NCBI GenBank assembly: GCA_023392615.1
Contig: JAEVYT010000021.1
Coordinates: forward strand, 62,001-126,000
Origin: Bacillota bacterium
GTDB lineage: Bacteria; Bacillota; Clostridia; Lachnospirales; Lachnospiraceae
Reading direction: 5' to 3'
Length of the DNA stretch: 64,000 bases
How positions within the stretch are numbered: the stretch's first letter is position 1; each line of letters opens with the position of its first letter. Under the pieces are notes generated by a model, which saw nothing but the letters and a program-made list of their open reading frames with translations, made no database searches and was not told the DNA's origin. Below, piece by piece: positions 8,147 through 16,526 of this stretch. Both the position numbers and the translations under genes were made by a program.

Positions 8147-9835
8147 ATGAAAGTTTATCTTAAGCAAAATAAATTAATCTTAACCATTACGTTGTTGCTC
8201 AATATTATTAGCTCTGTAGCAGCGGTGTTTCTTGCAAAGATTCTTCAAAAAGTAATTGATGTTGCGATCAACGGCAGTATGTCTGCATTTCAGAGAGTAT
8301 TGGTAATAACAATCCTCTATATCATCGTACTGGGTATCATTAGTTTCCTATATTCGTTATGCAGTAAGTTACTTATTAGGAATTTGACGAGAATGATAAG
8401 GCAAAAAGTATTTTACGGGATAATGAAGAGAAATATCAGAGATTTTGCAAGCGTCAATACTGCGGATTATATTTCTGCATTTTCCAATGATGTTAAATTA
8501 ATAGAGGAGAATTATATCGTGCCGGCTTTAATGGTATTGCAGTATGGAGTGATGTTTATCGTAACTCTTATATTGCTCTTTGATATCAGTCCGTTCATTG
8601 CGTTATGCTTAATTGGTTGCATGATAGTTATGTTCGTTGTTCCTGGGCTTATGGGATCGTCTTTGCAGGCAAGGCAGGAGAAGGTATCAAAACAATTTTC
8701 CACCTTCACCACTAAGCTAAAAGACTACTTTTCCGGTTATGAGGTAATCAAATCATTTCAGGTAACCCATCATATAAAGAATGAGTTTGTGAATGAGAAT
8801 GATAAGGTAGCTAATGCATCTTATGGAGCGGATAAATTATTTGCGATAAATGAAAGCGTTTCCGAAATATTAGCTTATCTTACCCAATTCTCCGGCTTGT
8901 TTATTGGTGCGTATCTTATTATAAATGGAAAGATAACCGCGGGTACGCTAGTGGCTTTAATTCAACTTTCTGCTACATTTGTAAGTCCGGTAATGATGAT
9001 TTTGCAAAGCATACCCAAGATTAGCAGCATCGTCCCGGTTATTAAGCGAATAGGGGAACTTGCTGATTATCACGATACATCTTGGGAAGGAACACGGGAA
9101 CCATCATTTAGGAAGCAAATCGTAATCCGGGATTTATCTTTTGCATACGAGGGAGAGAATTATGTTCTGATAAATACCAATTTAATTCTGGAAAAAGGTA
9201 AGAAATATGCACTGGTAGGGAAGAGTGGATGTGGAAAATCGACTTTGGTTAGAATATTAACTGGAACGTATTCATCCTTTACCGGGGATCTTACATATGA
9301 CGATCAAAATATACGGGATTTAAAAATCGAGGAGATTCAAAATATGGTTTCGATCATTCATCAAAGCATCTATATGTTTGATGACAGTATTAAGCAAAAT
9401 ATATGCTTATATGATGAATTTGATAAGGAGGATCTAGAAGATGCTATTACTACAAGTGGGGTGAAGCTGTTCCTCGAACGAATGTCAGAGGGACTTTTGA
9501 CTAAAGTTGGAGAAAATGGATCAAATCTATCAGGAGGACAGAGGCAACGTATTGCGGTGGCAAGAGCATTAATCAGACAAAAACCAATCCTAATCCTTGA
9601 TGAAGGAACATCAGCTATCGATATGCAGACCGCTTACGATATTGAAAGTAATCTTCTCTATATAGGAGATTTGACGTTGATTACCATTACGCATAATCTG
9701 AATGAAGATTTATTGGCACAATATGATCAGATTATATATATGGAGGAGGGTACTATTGTTGAGAAGGGTAGTTTGAATGAACTGTTATCTAGACAAGGTG
9801 GATTTTGCGATTTTATAAATATCATGAAGGAGTAA
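8147..9835 (+). CDS. ABC exporter half-transporter (permease-ATPase fusion)
   Basis: A 562-residue protein. Residues 1-300 hold the six-helix type I exporter membrane domain. Residues 320-560 hold the ATPase with Walker A GKSGCGKST at 358-366, signature LSGGQRQRIAVARAL, Walker B ILILDEGTSAID and switch histidine ITITHNL. It acts as a dimer to export lipids, peptides or drugs; the substrate cannot be read. Only one half-transporter gene is present, so it is probably a homodimer. Expression is likely controlled by the two palindromes at 8052-8131. The ATG follows GGAGGG. Confidence 0.9.
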   Translation: MKVYLKQNKLILTITLLLNIISSVAAVFLAKILQKVIDVAINGSMSAFQRVLVITILYIIVLGIISFLYSLCSKLLIRNLTRMIRQKVFYGIMKRNIRDFASVNTADYISAFSNDVKLIEENYIVPALMVLQYGVMFIVTLILLFDISPFIALCLIGCMIVMFVVPGLMGSSLQARQEKVSKQFSTFTTKLKDYFSGYEVIKSFQVTHHIKNEFVNENDKVANASYGADKLFAINESVSEILAYLTQFSGLFIGAYLIINGKITAGTLVALIQLSATFVSPVMMILQSIPKISSIVPVIKRIGELADYHDTSWEGTREPSFRKQIVIRDLSFAYEGENYVLINTNLILEKGKKYALVGKSGCGKSTLVRILTGTYSSFTGDLTYDDQNIRDLKIEEIQNMVSIIHQSIYMFDDSIKQNICLYDEFDKEDLEDAITTSGVKLFLERMSEGLLTKVGENGSNLSGGQRQRIAVARALIRQKPILILDEGTSAIDMQTAYDIESNLLYIGDLTLITITHNLNEDLLAQYDQIIYMEEGTIVEKGSLNELLSRQGGFCDFINIMKE

Positions 9836-9903
9836 TAATAGAGCATTAGTAGATTTTCTGTATTTGTAATTAAATGTAATGAGTGCTATTATGTAGTTAC
9901 TAG

Positions 9904-10098
9904 AATTTCTTATCCATTGAGAAAAATGAAATGGAAGAAAGAATATTGGATAGAAGTGATAAATACACTAATTTTATTTATAGTATTGATATTAATGGTG
10001 ATATTGCTGAGAAGAAAAAGCAAGAAATTATCGCTTTAGCGGAGAACTGCCCGGTAAGAAAAACATTATCGAAAGATTTGATTTTTACAAGAAAATAG
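9904..10098 (+). pseudogene. C-terminal remnant of an OsmC-family protein
   Basis: An open frame ending at the TAG at 10096-10098 reads ...KYTNFIYSIDINGDIAEKKKQEIIALAENCPVRKTLSK.... This matches the C-terminal half of OsmC-like thiol peroxidase/redox proteins, including the conserved cysteine in AENCPVRKTLS. The N-terminal half with the first redox cysteine is missing and no ribosome site precedes the possible ATG at 9931. I infer a truncated, decayed gene. A shifted frame also encodes a short hydrophobic peptide, which is probably chance. Confidence 0.5.
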
Positions 10099-10176
10099 TG
10101 GATGGCATAGATATTTAGCCTTGTGATACATTGATAACAACTAAAAAATACTTCCTTGGGAGGAAATCTATATCGA

Positions 10177-11097
10177 ATGAAGATTGAAAGATTACTTGCA
10201 ATGACTAATTATATGCTTTCGCATAAAAGAGTAACAGCGCAGACCTTATCATCACGCTTTGAGGTGTCGACCAGAACAGTGATGAGGGATATTAACACGC
10301 TTTCCTTGGCGGGCATTCCGGTGGTAACCTATTATGGTGCTGACGGCGGTTATGAAATACTGGACTCATATAAAATGGATTATCAACTTGTGAATGAGAA
10401 CGATCATTCGTACATTCTTACCGCTTTGCAGGGCTTGCAATCAGTCATAGATGATAAAGATTTGAATGCTACTTTGGAAAGAATGCAGGCGATAGCTCCG
10501 GATTGTAATTCTGATATGGTGTTGGATTTTGGTGTGCTCAAGGAAAAAAGTAATATCAATGAGAAATTGATCCTGTTACAAAGAGCGATTAACACGAGGC
10601 AGAAGGTGAAGTTCACATATACGAATGCGGATAACAAAGAGCAAGAGCATGAAGTAGAGTCGGTAGTTACCATGTATAAATGGTATAATTGGTATCTATT
10701 ATGCTACTATCCTAAATATGAAGATTTCCGAATTTTTAAATTAGTGAGAATGGGAGAACTTACTCTTACAGGACAGAAAAACAGCAAGTTACATAATGTG
10801 TCAGAGGCGATCAGGAGCTGGGAGCAGAGTGAACAGGAGCAAAAGAATATCAGAGTGCTATTATTGTGCAATAATAGCGTAAGGGTAAAGTGCGAGGAGT
10901 ACTTGAGTGGAAGAATTATTGAAGAAAGAGAAGATGGAGAATTCCTATATGAGATGGTAGTACCAGAAAAGGAACATTTTTGGTATGGGACATTAATTGC
11001 TTTGGGAAATCAGGTGAAAGTAATTGAACCACCGGAATTAATTAAAAAAGTAGTTACAAATTGCAACGAAATATTAAAACAATACGAAGAAGTGTGA
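10177..11097 (+). CDS. HTH-WYL domain transcriptional regulator
   Basis: A 306-residue DeoR/YafY-type regulator. Residues 1-60 are a winged helix (KRVTAQTLSSRFEVSTRTVMRDINTLSLAGIPVV) followed by YGADGGYEI. A WYL-type sensor domain spans about residues 130-215 (TYTNADNKEQEHEVESVVTMYKWYNWYLLCYY... DFRIFKLVRM), and a WCX-like C-terminal part follows. WYL domains bind small ligands or nucleic acid; the ligand is unknown. The ATG at 10177 is preferred to an upstream TTG that overlaps the GGGAGG site. The gene ends inside a strong terminator hairpin. The RidA gene follows but probably has its own transcript. Confidence 0.82.
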   Translation: MKIERLLAMTNYMLSHKRVTAQTLSSRFEVSTRTVMRDINTLSLAGIPVVTYYGADGGYEILDSYKMDYQLVNENDHSYILTALQGLQSVIDDKDLNATLERMQAIAPDCNSDMVLDFGVLKEKSNINEKLILLQRAINTRQKVKFTYTNADNKEQEHEVESVVTMYKWYNWYLLCYYPKYEDFRIFKLVRMGELTLTGQKNSKLHNVSEAIRSWEQSEQEQKNIRVLLLCNNSVRVKCEEYLSGRIIEEREDGEFLYEMVVPEKEHFWYGTLIALGNQVKVIEPPELIKKVVTNCNEILKQYEEV

Positions 11098-11120
11098 CAT
11101 ATAGGTGTCACACTTCTTTT
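11089..11120 (+). terminator. Intrinsic terminator overlapping the WYL gene stop
   Basis: Perfect 11-bp stem GAAGTGTGACA / TGTCACACTTC with a 6-base loop and four Ts. The stop codon lies in the 5' arm. Confidence 0.9.
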
Positions 11121-11216
11121 GCTATATTTAGAGTGTAGTAGGTAGAGACTTTACAATAGTTTCGGGGTACCGTAATGGTTAAGAACAATAATAAAGCAGA
11201 TGGAGGAGTTATGGCG

Positions 11217-11582
11217 ATGAGTAGTATTATTCGAACAAATGTGAATGAAGAGTTTGCATATTCAGGAATTGTAGAGGCGGGGGACTTTGTATTTCTTAGT
11301 TTTTGTGTGGGCAATGTAGGCTCCTCGGTTGAAGATCAGGTTCATGGAGCGTTAAATGATATGGAAAGTCGACTGTCAAAGATAAATTTAACCCTGAACC
11401 ATGTGATAAAAATCGATGTCTTGCTAAAGGATGCCTGGAATATTCCGGTAATGGAGAAGGTGTTCAAAGAACGCTTTAAGGGTGTTTACCCTGCAAGAAA
11501 GACAATTCAGACTGAGTTTGCACATATAGGGGGACCGGATGGCTTGCATGTTCAGATTGATGCGATTGCATATAAGAAATAA
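11217..11582 (+). CDS. RidA family (YjgF/YER057c/UK114) protein
   Basis: About 121 residues with the RidA layout: an N-terminal strand region (YSGIVEAGDFVFLSFCVG), QVHGALNDMESRLSKINLTLNHVIKIDVLLKD, and the PARKTIQTEF segment carrying the conserved arginine that binds carboxylates. RidA proteins are trimeric cytosolic enamine/imine deaminases that clear 2-aminoacrylate. The conserved SxG... start of the family is somewhat degenerate, so this may be a divergent member. ATG 11217 lies 8 bases after AGGAG; ATG 11211 is possible but too close to it. Confidence 0.78.
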   Translation: MSSIIRTNVNEEFAYSGIVEAGDFVFLSFCVGNVGSSVEDQVHGALNDMESRLSKINLTLNHVIKIDVLLKDAWNIPVMEKVFKERFKGVYPARKTIQTEFAHIGGPDGLHVQIDAIAYKK

Positions 11583-11610
11583 TATATAGGATAAGGAGTA
11601 ATTGATGTTT

Positions 11611-11642
11611 CCTCTCAAGATATGACTCTTGAGAGGTTTTTT
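11611..11642 (+). terminator. Intrinsic terminator after ridA-like gene
   Basis: Perfect 10-bp stem CCTCTCAAGA / TCTTGAGAGG, 6-base loop and six Ts. Confidence 0.92.
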
Positions 11643-11822
11643 ATGTCCTTTGTAATAATGAAAAATTCATTAGAATAGGATTGACATTAAATGGTATATG
11701 GTATATCATGTTATTAACAAAATGATAATAACAGAAACGTAATAATATTTGTAAGAGGAACTCTTGTAGCACATAGTTATTTCTATACAAAAAAGACAGA
11801 TCAGGAAAGAGTAGGGTGCCAT

Positions 11823-12884
11823 ATGAAGCATTTGTCAAAAGAGAAAAAAGGAACATTTTTAAGAGCATCTATCAGTGATGTATGTAATTTTTCATGTCAG
11901 TATTGTGCAACAGACCTTGGAATGGAGAATCACACTCCGAAGTGTATAACGGCTCCTTTGTTGAGTACTGAGGATTATGTAAATAATATGAAAGCGCTGG
12001 CTAAACATGGTTTTGAAACAATATCATTTACAGGAGGGGAACCGTTTCTATCAAAAGAAATTGGTAAGATTTTTGTTGGATGTAGACCACTGTTTAAAAC
12101 AATGGAGATTACAACGAATGGAACAAGGCTGCTAGAGAATATAGAACTTGTTAAAAAGTACATTGATGTATTAAAGATTTCAATTGATGCAGTTGATAGT
12201 GATTTAAGGGTTGCGATTACGAAAAGTACACATTCAGTAAATACTTTGGATGTAATAGAGGAATGTTGCAAAGCTGGTATTAAAACAATCGGATTTAATT
12301 TTGTATACATGAAACAGAATGCGGAGGAACTGTCAAAGCTTGTGGAATTTGCAAACCGACTAAAGGATGAGTACAAGACAGATATCTATATAAGTGTGTT
12401 AGATTTATATTATTCGCAAGGAACAAGAGAGTTTTGGAAGGAACAATTCGTCAATTTGGAGCATCTAAGGCAGGATTTGATAAGAAGAGGGATTACGGTT
12501 AATCATAGAATTCGAGTTGGATGCGATTCTTATAACTGTGTATGGAACGGTGTGGTAGTTAATATGAAGGATAGTATATCCTGTACACATAGAAGTTCTA
12601 TGTGCGGGCAGTGTAACGAATACTGTCAGGAAGGAATCTATAGCTTGAAGCACTCAGCAAGCGGATGGATCAGTACATGCCCATCCAATAATCCGGAGCT
12701 TGGGGCATTATTATTGGGAGATAGTGACCATGATACAATCGATAAATATATCGATATACTAAATGATATTTCAAGAGTTGATTATACAGGAAAAGAATTC
12801 TTTATAAGAAACAATTTACAGGAGGTGTTAGGGGATGATGGTGATGAAGCATTTGCAGAAGAAAGAAGTGTTAAGGTGTCTTGA
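11823..12884 (+). CDS. Radical SAM enzyme, MoaA-like, with extra C-terminal cysteines
   Basis: A 353-residue radical SAM protein. The cluster motif CxxxCxxC is at residues 21-28 (CNFSCQYC), followed by FTGGEPFLSKE, ITTNGT and LKISIDA, all typical of the MoaA/SPASM-like superfamily. The last third is rich in cysteine (CDSYNCVWNG, SCTHRSSMCGQCNEYC, STCP), consistent with one or two auxiliary Fe-S clusters. Its end overlaps by 50 bases the start of an AspRS-like gene, so the two are translationally linked and probably act together. No molybdopterin genes are nearby, so a MoaA role is unlikely. The substrate is unknown. Confidence 0.82.
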   Translation: MKHLSKEKKGTFLRASISDVCNFSCQYCATDLGMENHTPKCITAPLLSTEDYVNNMKALAKHGFETISFTGGEPFLSKEIGKIFVGCRPLFKTMEITTNGTRLLENIELVKKYIDVLKISIDAVDSDLRVAITKSTHSVNTLDVIEECCKAGIKTIGFNFVYMKQNAEELSKLVEFANRLKDEYKTDIYISVLDLYYSQGTREFWKEQFVNLEHLRQDLIRRGITVNHRIRVGCDSYNCVWNGVVVNMKDSISCTHRSSMCGQCNEYCQEGIYSLKHSASGWISTCPSNNPELGALLLGDSDHDTIDKYIDILNDISRVDYTGKEFFIRNNLQEVLGDDGDEAFAEERSVKVS

Positions 12885-13737
12885 GTTAACGAATCAGATT
12901 AAATCAGCTGCAAGAAACTACTTTGAGGAAAATGAATTTGTTGAGATTGATACTCCCGTGCTTGCGATGAAGAATGGCGAGTTATATAATCCCACCTTTG
13001 ATGTGGAGGTGGATGGGGATTATCTTAGTCTGGTGGATTCACCGCAAATATATAAGATGCTACTAATGTACGGAGGGTATGATCGATATTATCAGTTTGC
13101 CCACTGTTTTCGACCGATTGCACACGAGATTAGTAATAATACAAGAATATGTGAGTTTGTACAGATTGATACAGAGATGAAGGTGAATAATCTGGATACC
13201 CTTATAAATACTGCAAAATCATTACTTGAAGAGATCCTTTTAAAACTGAATAAAAGGGCGAAGTTTCAAGTCTTGGATGGAATAACTTGTAGAAATTTAT
13301 TTGGAAATGAGATGAAACCGGATTTAAGAGAAAGTGAAGATGAGATATCAATTGTAATAATTAAACATATGCCGCTAACGAATGGGGAACTAACAGCAGA
13401 GCATTTAATCATGCCATCGCATCACATATTTGCTAAGCCATGTGAGTTTAAAGAGGATTGCAATTTGATGGATATTACAACGGAGTCCTTTGATATAGTG
13501 ATGAACGGGATTGAAATTGGTGGCGGTGATATGCGAATTATGGATGTTCTGATGCAAGAATTAATGATGGATAAGTTTGCTGTTGATAAGGAAAAGTATA
13601 GATTTTATCTAGACGAATTGGCTGAGTATAAAGGTGAACCAATCGGTGGATTTGCATTAGGACTGCAGAGAGTGGTTATGGCATTAACAGGGGTGGAGAA
13701 TATAAGAGAAACATTAGCATTTCCGAATTGGAAGTAG
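12835..13737 (+). CDS. Free-standing aspartyl-tRNA synthetase-like catalytic domain
   Basis: A 300-residue class II aminoacyl-tRNA synthetase core of the bacterial Asp type. Motif 2 is present (CFRPIAHEISNNTRICEFVQID), as are the AspRS-like IMNGIEIGGGDMRI block and motif 3 (GGFALGLQRVVMALTG) with its arginine. The N-terminal OB-fold anticodon-binding domain is absent: the protein starts directly at the catalytic fold. It should activate an amino acid but not recognise an anticodon, as seen in AsnA, EpmA and other paralogues. The start lies 6 bases after GGAGGTG inside the end of the radical SAM gene. Together they suggest a small-molecule or protein-modification pathway. Confidence 0.8.
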   Translation: MMVMKHLQKKEVLRCLELTNQIKSAARNYFEENEFVEIDTPVLAMKNGELYNPTFDVEVDGDYLSLVDSPQIYKMLLMYGGYDRYYQFAHCFRPIAHEISNNTRICEFVQIDTEMKVNNLDTLINTAKSLLEEILLKLNKRAKFQVLDGITCRNLFGNEMKPDLRESEDEISIVIIKHMPLTNGELTAEHLIMPSHHIFAKPCEFKEDCNLMDITTESFDIVMNGIEIGGGDMRIMDVLMQELMMDKFAVDKEKYRFYLDELAEYKGEPIGGFALGLQRVVMALTGVENIRETLAFPNWK

Positions 13738-13802
13738 TGTGAATTACTAAAAACATAATTCACACCTCGAAGTTTGTGCCTGTGAAATCCTCGGCACAAA
13801 CT
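13737..13802 (+). repeat. Two tandem hairpins, the second related to 48111-48141
   Basis: GTGTGAATTA (13737-13746) pairs perfectly with TAATTCACAC (13756-13765). Six bases later, AGTTTGTGCC (13771-13780) pairs perfectly with GGCACAAACT (13793-13802). Neither has a T-run. The second hairpin recurs in related form at 48111-48141. The segment TTCACACCTCGA joining them recurs at 21921-21932. This suggests a family of dispersed hairpin elements rather than plain terminators. Confidence 0.65.
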
Positions 13803-13866
13803 AACACAGAGGGAAGGTATGTTAGTCTATATAGAAACTGAAGTATGGTAATGGAGGTAAATTATA

Positions 13867-14583
13867 GTGGATAATAAGAATAAGAAGTATATTCCTTGTA
13901 ATATGGAGGAGCAGAAGTTTTTGGACAACTACAACCCAGACGAGTATGCGCATGTGTCAGTAACAGTAGACGCTGTTGTGCTTGGTGTTATGAAAAATGT
14001 GAGTGATAATTATAGAAAGCTTGATAACCAGTTATTAAAAGTTCTTCTTGTAAAACGTGATGAGTATCCTTATAAAGGTTATTATTCCTTACCAGGCGGA
14101 TTTGTATCGCAGAATGAGACGCTTGAGGATACCTTAGAAAGAACGCTGCTTGATAAGACAGGCTTGAAGGGAATATATAGTGAACAATTATATACGTTTG
14201 GTGATGTTAACCGTGATCCGCGAATGAGAATAATCAGCTGTGCTTATATTTCCCTTCTTGAGATAGGGAAAGCCAAGGTGAATGGAGCTGAGTGGTTTGA
14301 CATAGAAGAATTAAATAATTTATCGTTAGCATTTGATCATAACTTAATCGTAGAAGAGGCGATAAAACGGATTAGAGGTAAGATTAATTACACAGATATC
14401 ATTTTTAATATGATGCCGGAGGAATTTACAATTAGTGAGCTACAGGAGGTATATGAGATGATACTGGGTGAAAAATTACTTGCTCCGGCTTTTCGAAGAA
14501 CGATAGCGGATAAAATAATGGACACCGGGAAAATGACGAGTAATTCGGGACATAGACCCTCAAGGATTTTTGTGAAAAGATAA
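13867..14583 (+). CDS. NrtR-like regulator: degenerate Nudix domain plus winged helix
   Basis: A 238-residue protein. Residues 25-160 are a Nudix fold (LLVKRDEYPYKGYYSLPGGFV). The Nudix box is GFVSQNE...RTLLDKTGL, so the metal-binding Glu pair of the consensus REUXEE is replaced (Thr, Asp, Lys) and hydrolysis is unlikely. Residues 170-238 form a winged helix (FTISELQEVYEMILGEKLLAPAFRRTI). This is the architecture of NrtR, a repressor that senses ADP-ribose-type ligands and controls NAD or sugar metabolism genes. The GTG start follows ATGGAGG. Its targets may include the upstream radical SAM operon, but no operator was identified. Confidence 0.78.
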   Translation: MDNKNKKYIPCNMEEQKFLDNYNPDEYAHVSVTVDAVVLGVMKNVSDNYRKLDNQLLKVLLVKRDEYPYKGYYSLPGGFVSQNETLEDTLERTLLDKTGLKGIYSEQLYTFGDVNRDPRMRIISCAYISLLEIGKAKVNGAEWFDIEELNNLSLAFDHNLIVEEAIKRIRGKINYTDIIFNMMPEEFTISELQEVYEMILGEKLLAPAFRRTIADKIMDTGKMTSNSGHRPSRIFVKR

Positions 14584-14601
14584 GATGTTGATAGGAAAGA
14601 G

Positions 14602-15495
14602 CTAACATTTATTCTTGGTTATGAACTCTATCAAAAATTCCTTGAAAAGCTTCGCTGAGGAAGACAAGTCTGTGCTTTTTTTCCATCCTAGATAAATTGT
14701 TCTGTGGCAGGGTTTTTCTTTGGCTCTTAAAACAGAGATATCCTCCGCTTTGATAACGGTGGAGTGCGGGACAATCGATATCCCTAGGCCGGCACTTACA
14801 AAGCCGATAACCACCATGCTATTATCATTGGGTTTAAGAATAGACTTGGGTGTTAAGCCGTGAGTTTCATAAAAAGTAGTTACCTTCGCTTTGATTTTCT
14901 CTGAGTAAAATATAAAATTCTCATCCTGAAGAGCGAGTAAGGATACCTCAGATTGATTAGATAATGGATGACTTTTGGGCACAATAATTACAAGCTCATC
15001 CTGTTTTACCGGGAGGGATTCAATATCTCGAATCGAGATGTTATCATCAATATCGTCATATAAACCTAAATCAAACTGTCCATTCGCCAAACCTTTTACA
15101 ATGTTATCTATTCTTTCCATGCAGTATTCAAATTTGATATTGGGATAGATATCCAAGAACTCACCAACCGCTTCCGGTATCAGTCGGGTTCCTGTGGTGT
15201 AGAGAGAAGATATGGATATCGTTCCGCTATCAGGATTAATCATCTCATTCAGTTCTTTAATTCCGTATTCTATTTCGCCCAATGCAGCTTCTGTTCGTTT
15301 AAGAAATACGCTTCCGTAACGGGTCAAGCGAATATTTCGTCCATGTTTTTCGAATAATGGTACTGTTAATTCTTCTTCCAGTTTGGACATTGCCTTGCTT
15401 AAAGCAGGTTGTGATACCGATAACTTGTCTGCAGCTTCGGTAAAGTTCTCAGTTTCTGCTATGGTTTTAAAATATTCTAGCTGCTGCCAGTTCAT
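14602..15495 (-). CDS. LysR-family transcriptional regulator
   Basis: A 297-residue LTTR. Residues 1-60 are the LysR winged helix (LEYFKTIAETENFTEAADKLSVSQPALSKAMSKLEEEL). Residues 90-295 form the periplasmic-binding-protein-like effector domain (SISSLYTTGTRLIPEAVGEFLDIYPNI). It is transcribed away from the nitroreductase gene, and an ATAAC-N5-GTTAT box lies in the shared intergenic region. The usual role would be to activate the divergent flavoprotein gene in response to a small metabolite. Ligand unknown. Confidence 0.88.
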   Translation of the reverse strand: MNWQQLEYFKTIAETENFTEAADKLSVSQPALSKAMSKLEEELTVPLFEKHGRNIRLTRYGSVFLKRTEAALGEIEYGIKELNEMINPDSGTISISSLYTTGTRLIPEAVGEFLDIYPNIKFEYCMERIDNIVKGLANGQFDLGLYDDIDDNISIRDIESLPVKQDELVIIVPKSHPLSNQSEVSLLALQDENFIFYSEKIKAKVTTFYETHGLTPKSILKPNDNSMVVIGFVSAGLGISIVPHSTVIKAEDISVLRAKEKPCHRTIYLGWKKSTDLSSSAKLFKEFLIEFITKNKC

Positions 15496-15545
15496 ATTAC
15501 ATCCTGCTTTCTTGTGATAGTTTGATATATGTGTATGTCCAATCT

Positions 15546-15560
15546 ATAACTTTTAGTTAT
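15546..15560. promoter_or_regulatory. LysR-type binding box (T-N11-A)
   Basis: ATAAC TTTTA GTTAT is a perfect dyad with the T-N11-A form used by LysR regulators. It lies between the LysR gene and the divergent nitroreductase gene. Confidence 0.55.
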
Positions 15561-15742
15561 TGAAATGATGAAAAGAATTATCTGGACTCAAATTGAAAAT
15601 ACTGTTATTATGACGTAGAATTCAAAAATCATACAGTTACTTATGAACTAATTATAAAACATATTTATAGATTAGTCAAAATGAGACTTATGGTTGCAGC
15701 ACAATGTTTGACATAATTTTATTATTTGAAAGGAGATTGTAT

Positions 15743-16303
15743 ATGAACGAAGTAATTCAGAACATTTTAACAAGAAGGAGTGTTCGAGCCTTCACAGAGG
15801 AGCAGATATCGGATGAAAATTTAAATACAATTTTAGAAGCAGCAAAATATGCTCCTAGCGGAATGGGAAGACAAGGATGGCATTTCACTGTTGTACAAAA
15901 TAAAGAGAAAATGAATCAATTAATCGCTACAGTGAAAGAGCTGATGCAAAAATCAACCGAAGAACGTTTTATAAAGATGGGAAGTAATCCGGATTTCAAT
16001 CCATTTTATAATGCACCAACCACAATCATAACTTCGTATGATAAAAATTCAACAACAGTGGAAGCAGATTGTGCGGTTGCACTTGAAAATATATTTTTAG
16101 CAGCACATTCCCTTGATATCGGCTCTTGCTGGATTCATATATTATCTTACTTTGGAAGGGATCCTAAAGTAAGAGGTATGTTGACTGAGTTAGGAGTTCC
16201 ACAAGATTATGAGGTTTCCGGTTCTGCTGTATTAGGATATAGCAGTAAGCAGCTCCCTGCGGCATCACCGAGAAAAGAAGGAACAGTTAATATCGTCAAG
16301 TAA
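15743..16303 (+). CDS. Nitroreductase family flavoprotein
   Basis: A 186-residue FMN-dependent oxidoreductase of the nitroreductase fold. The N-terminal RRSVRAF motif binds FMN phosphate, AAKYAPSGMGRQGWHFTVVQN is the conserved second element, and DCAVALENIFLAAHSLDIGSCWIH is the third. It probably reduces quinones, nitro compounds or enones using NAD(P)H. ATG 15743 follows GAAAGGAGATT and starts the conserved region, so upstream in-frame codons are not used. A 17-bp stem terminator follows. It lies opposite a LysR gene that probably controls it. Confidence 0.86.
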   Translation: MNEVIQNILTRRSVRAFTEEQISDENLNTILEAAKYAPSGMGRQGWHFTVVQNKEKMNQLIATVKELMQKSTEERFIKMGSNPDFNPFYNAPTTIITSYDKNSTTVEADCAVALENIFLAAHSLDIGSCWIHILSYFGRDPKVRGMLTELGVPQDYEVSGSAVLGYSSKQLPAASPRKEGTVNIVK

Positions 16304-16335
16304 AGTGGCATAGTACAGTATAGATATATTATTTG

Positions 16336-16383
16336 GCACCCTTATATCCACAACGCTAAGATGTGGATATAAGGGTGCTTTTT
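16336..16383 (+). terminator. Very strong intrinsic terminator
   Basis: Perfect 17-bp stem GCACCCTTATATCCACA (16336-16352) with its complement at 16362-16378, a 9-base loop and five Ts. Confidence 0.93.
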
Positions 16384-16444
16384 ATACACAACACGAAAAC
16401 AAGGATATAAACCTTGCTCTTAAGTCCTTTTTACAATAATATGG

Positions 16445-16492
16445 TTGACTTTTCCATTATTAATCATCTATAATAGTATGTATACTTACTAT
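16445..16492 (+). promoter_or_regulatory. Promoter with palindromic operator for MarR gene
   Basis: TTGACT (16445-16450), an 18-base spacer and TATAAT (16469-16474). The dyad ATAGTATGTATACTTACTAT at 16473-16492, symmetrical except for one base pair per half, starts on the -10 element. This fits autorepression by the downstream MarR protein. Confidence 0.65.
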
Positions 16493-16526
16493 ATGCATTT
16501 TATATGGGTAAATAAGGAGTGATAAT

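Noticed and set aside
9931..10040. Short hydrophobic peptide frame over the OsmC remnant
   Set aside because: The overlapping frame has the recognisable OsmC motif; the hydrophobic frame has no ribosome site or family support.
11823..12884. MoaA molybdenum cofactor enzyme
   Set aside because: N-terminal motifs fit, but no other moa genes are near, the C-terminal cysteine pattern differs and the gene is coupled to an AspRS-like partner.
13771..13802. Ordinary intrinsic terminator
   Set aside because: The stem is perfect but no T-run follows, and a related copy at 48111 lies directly upstream of a gene.
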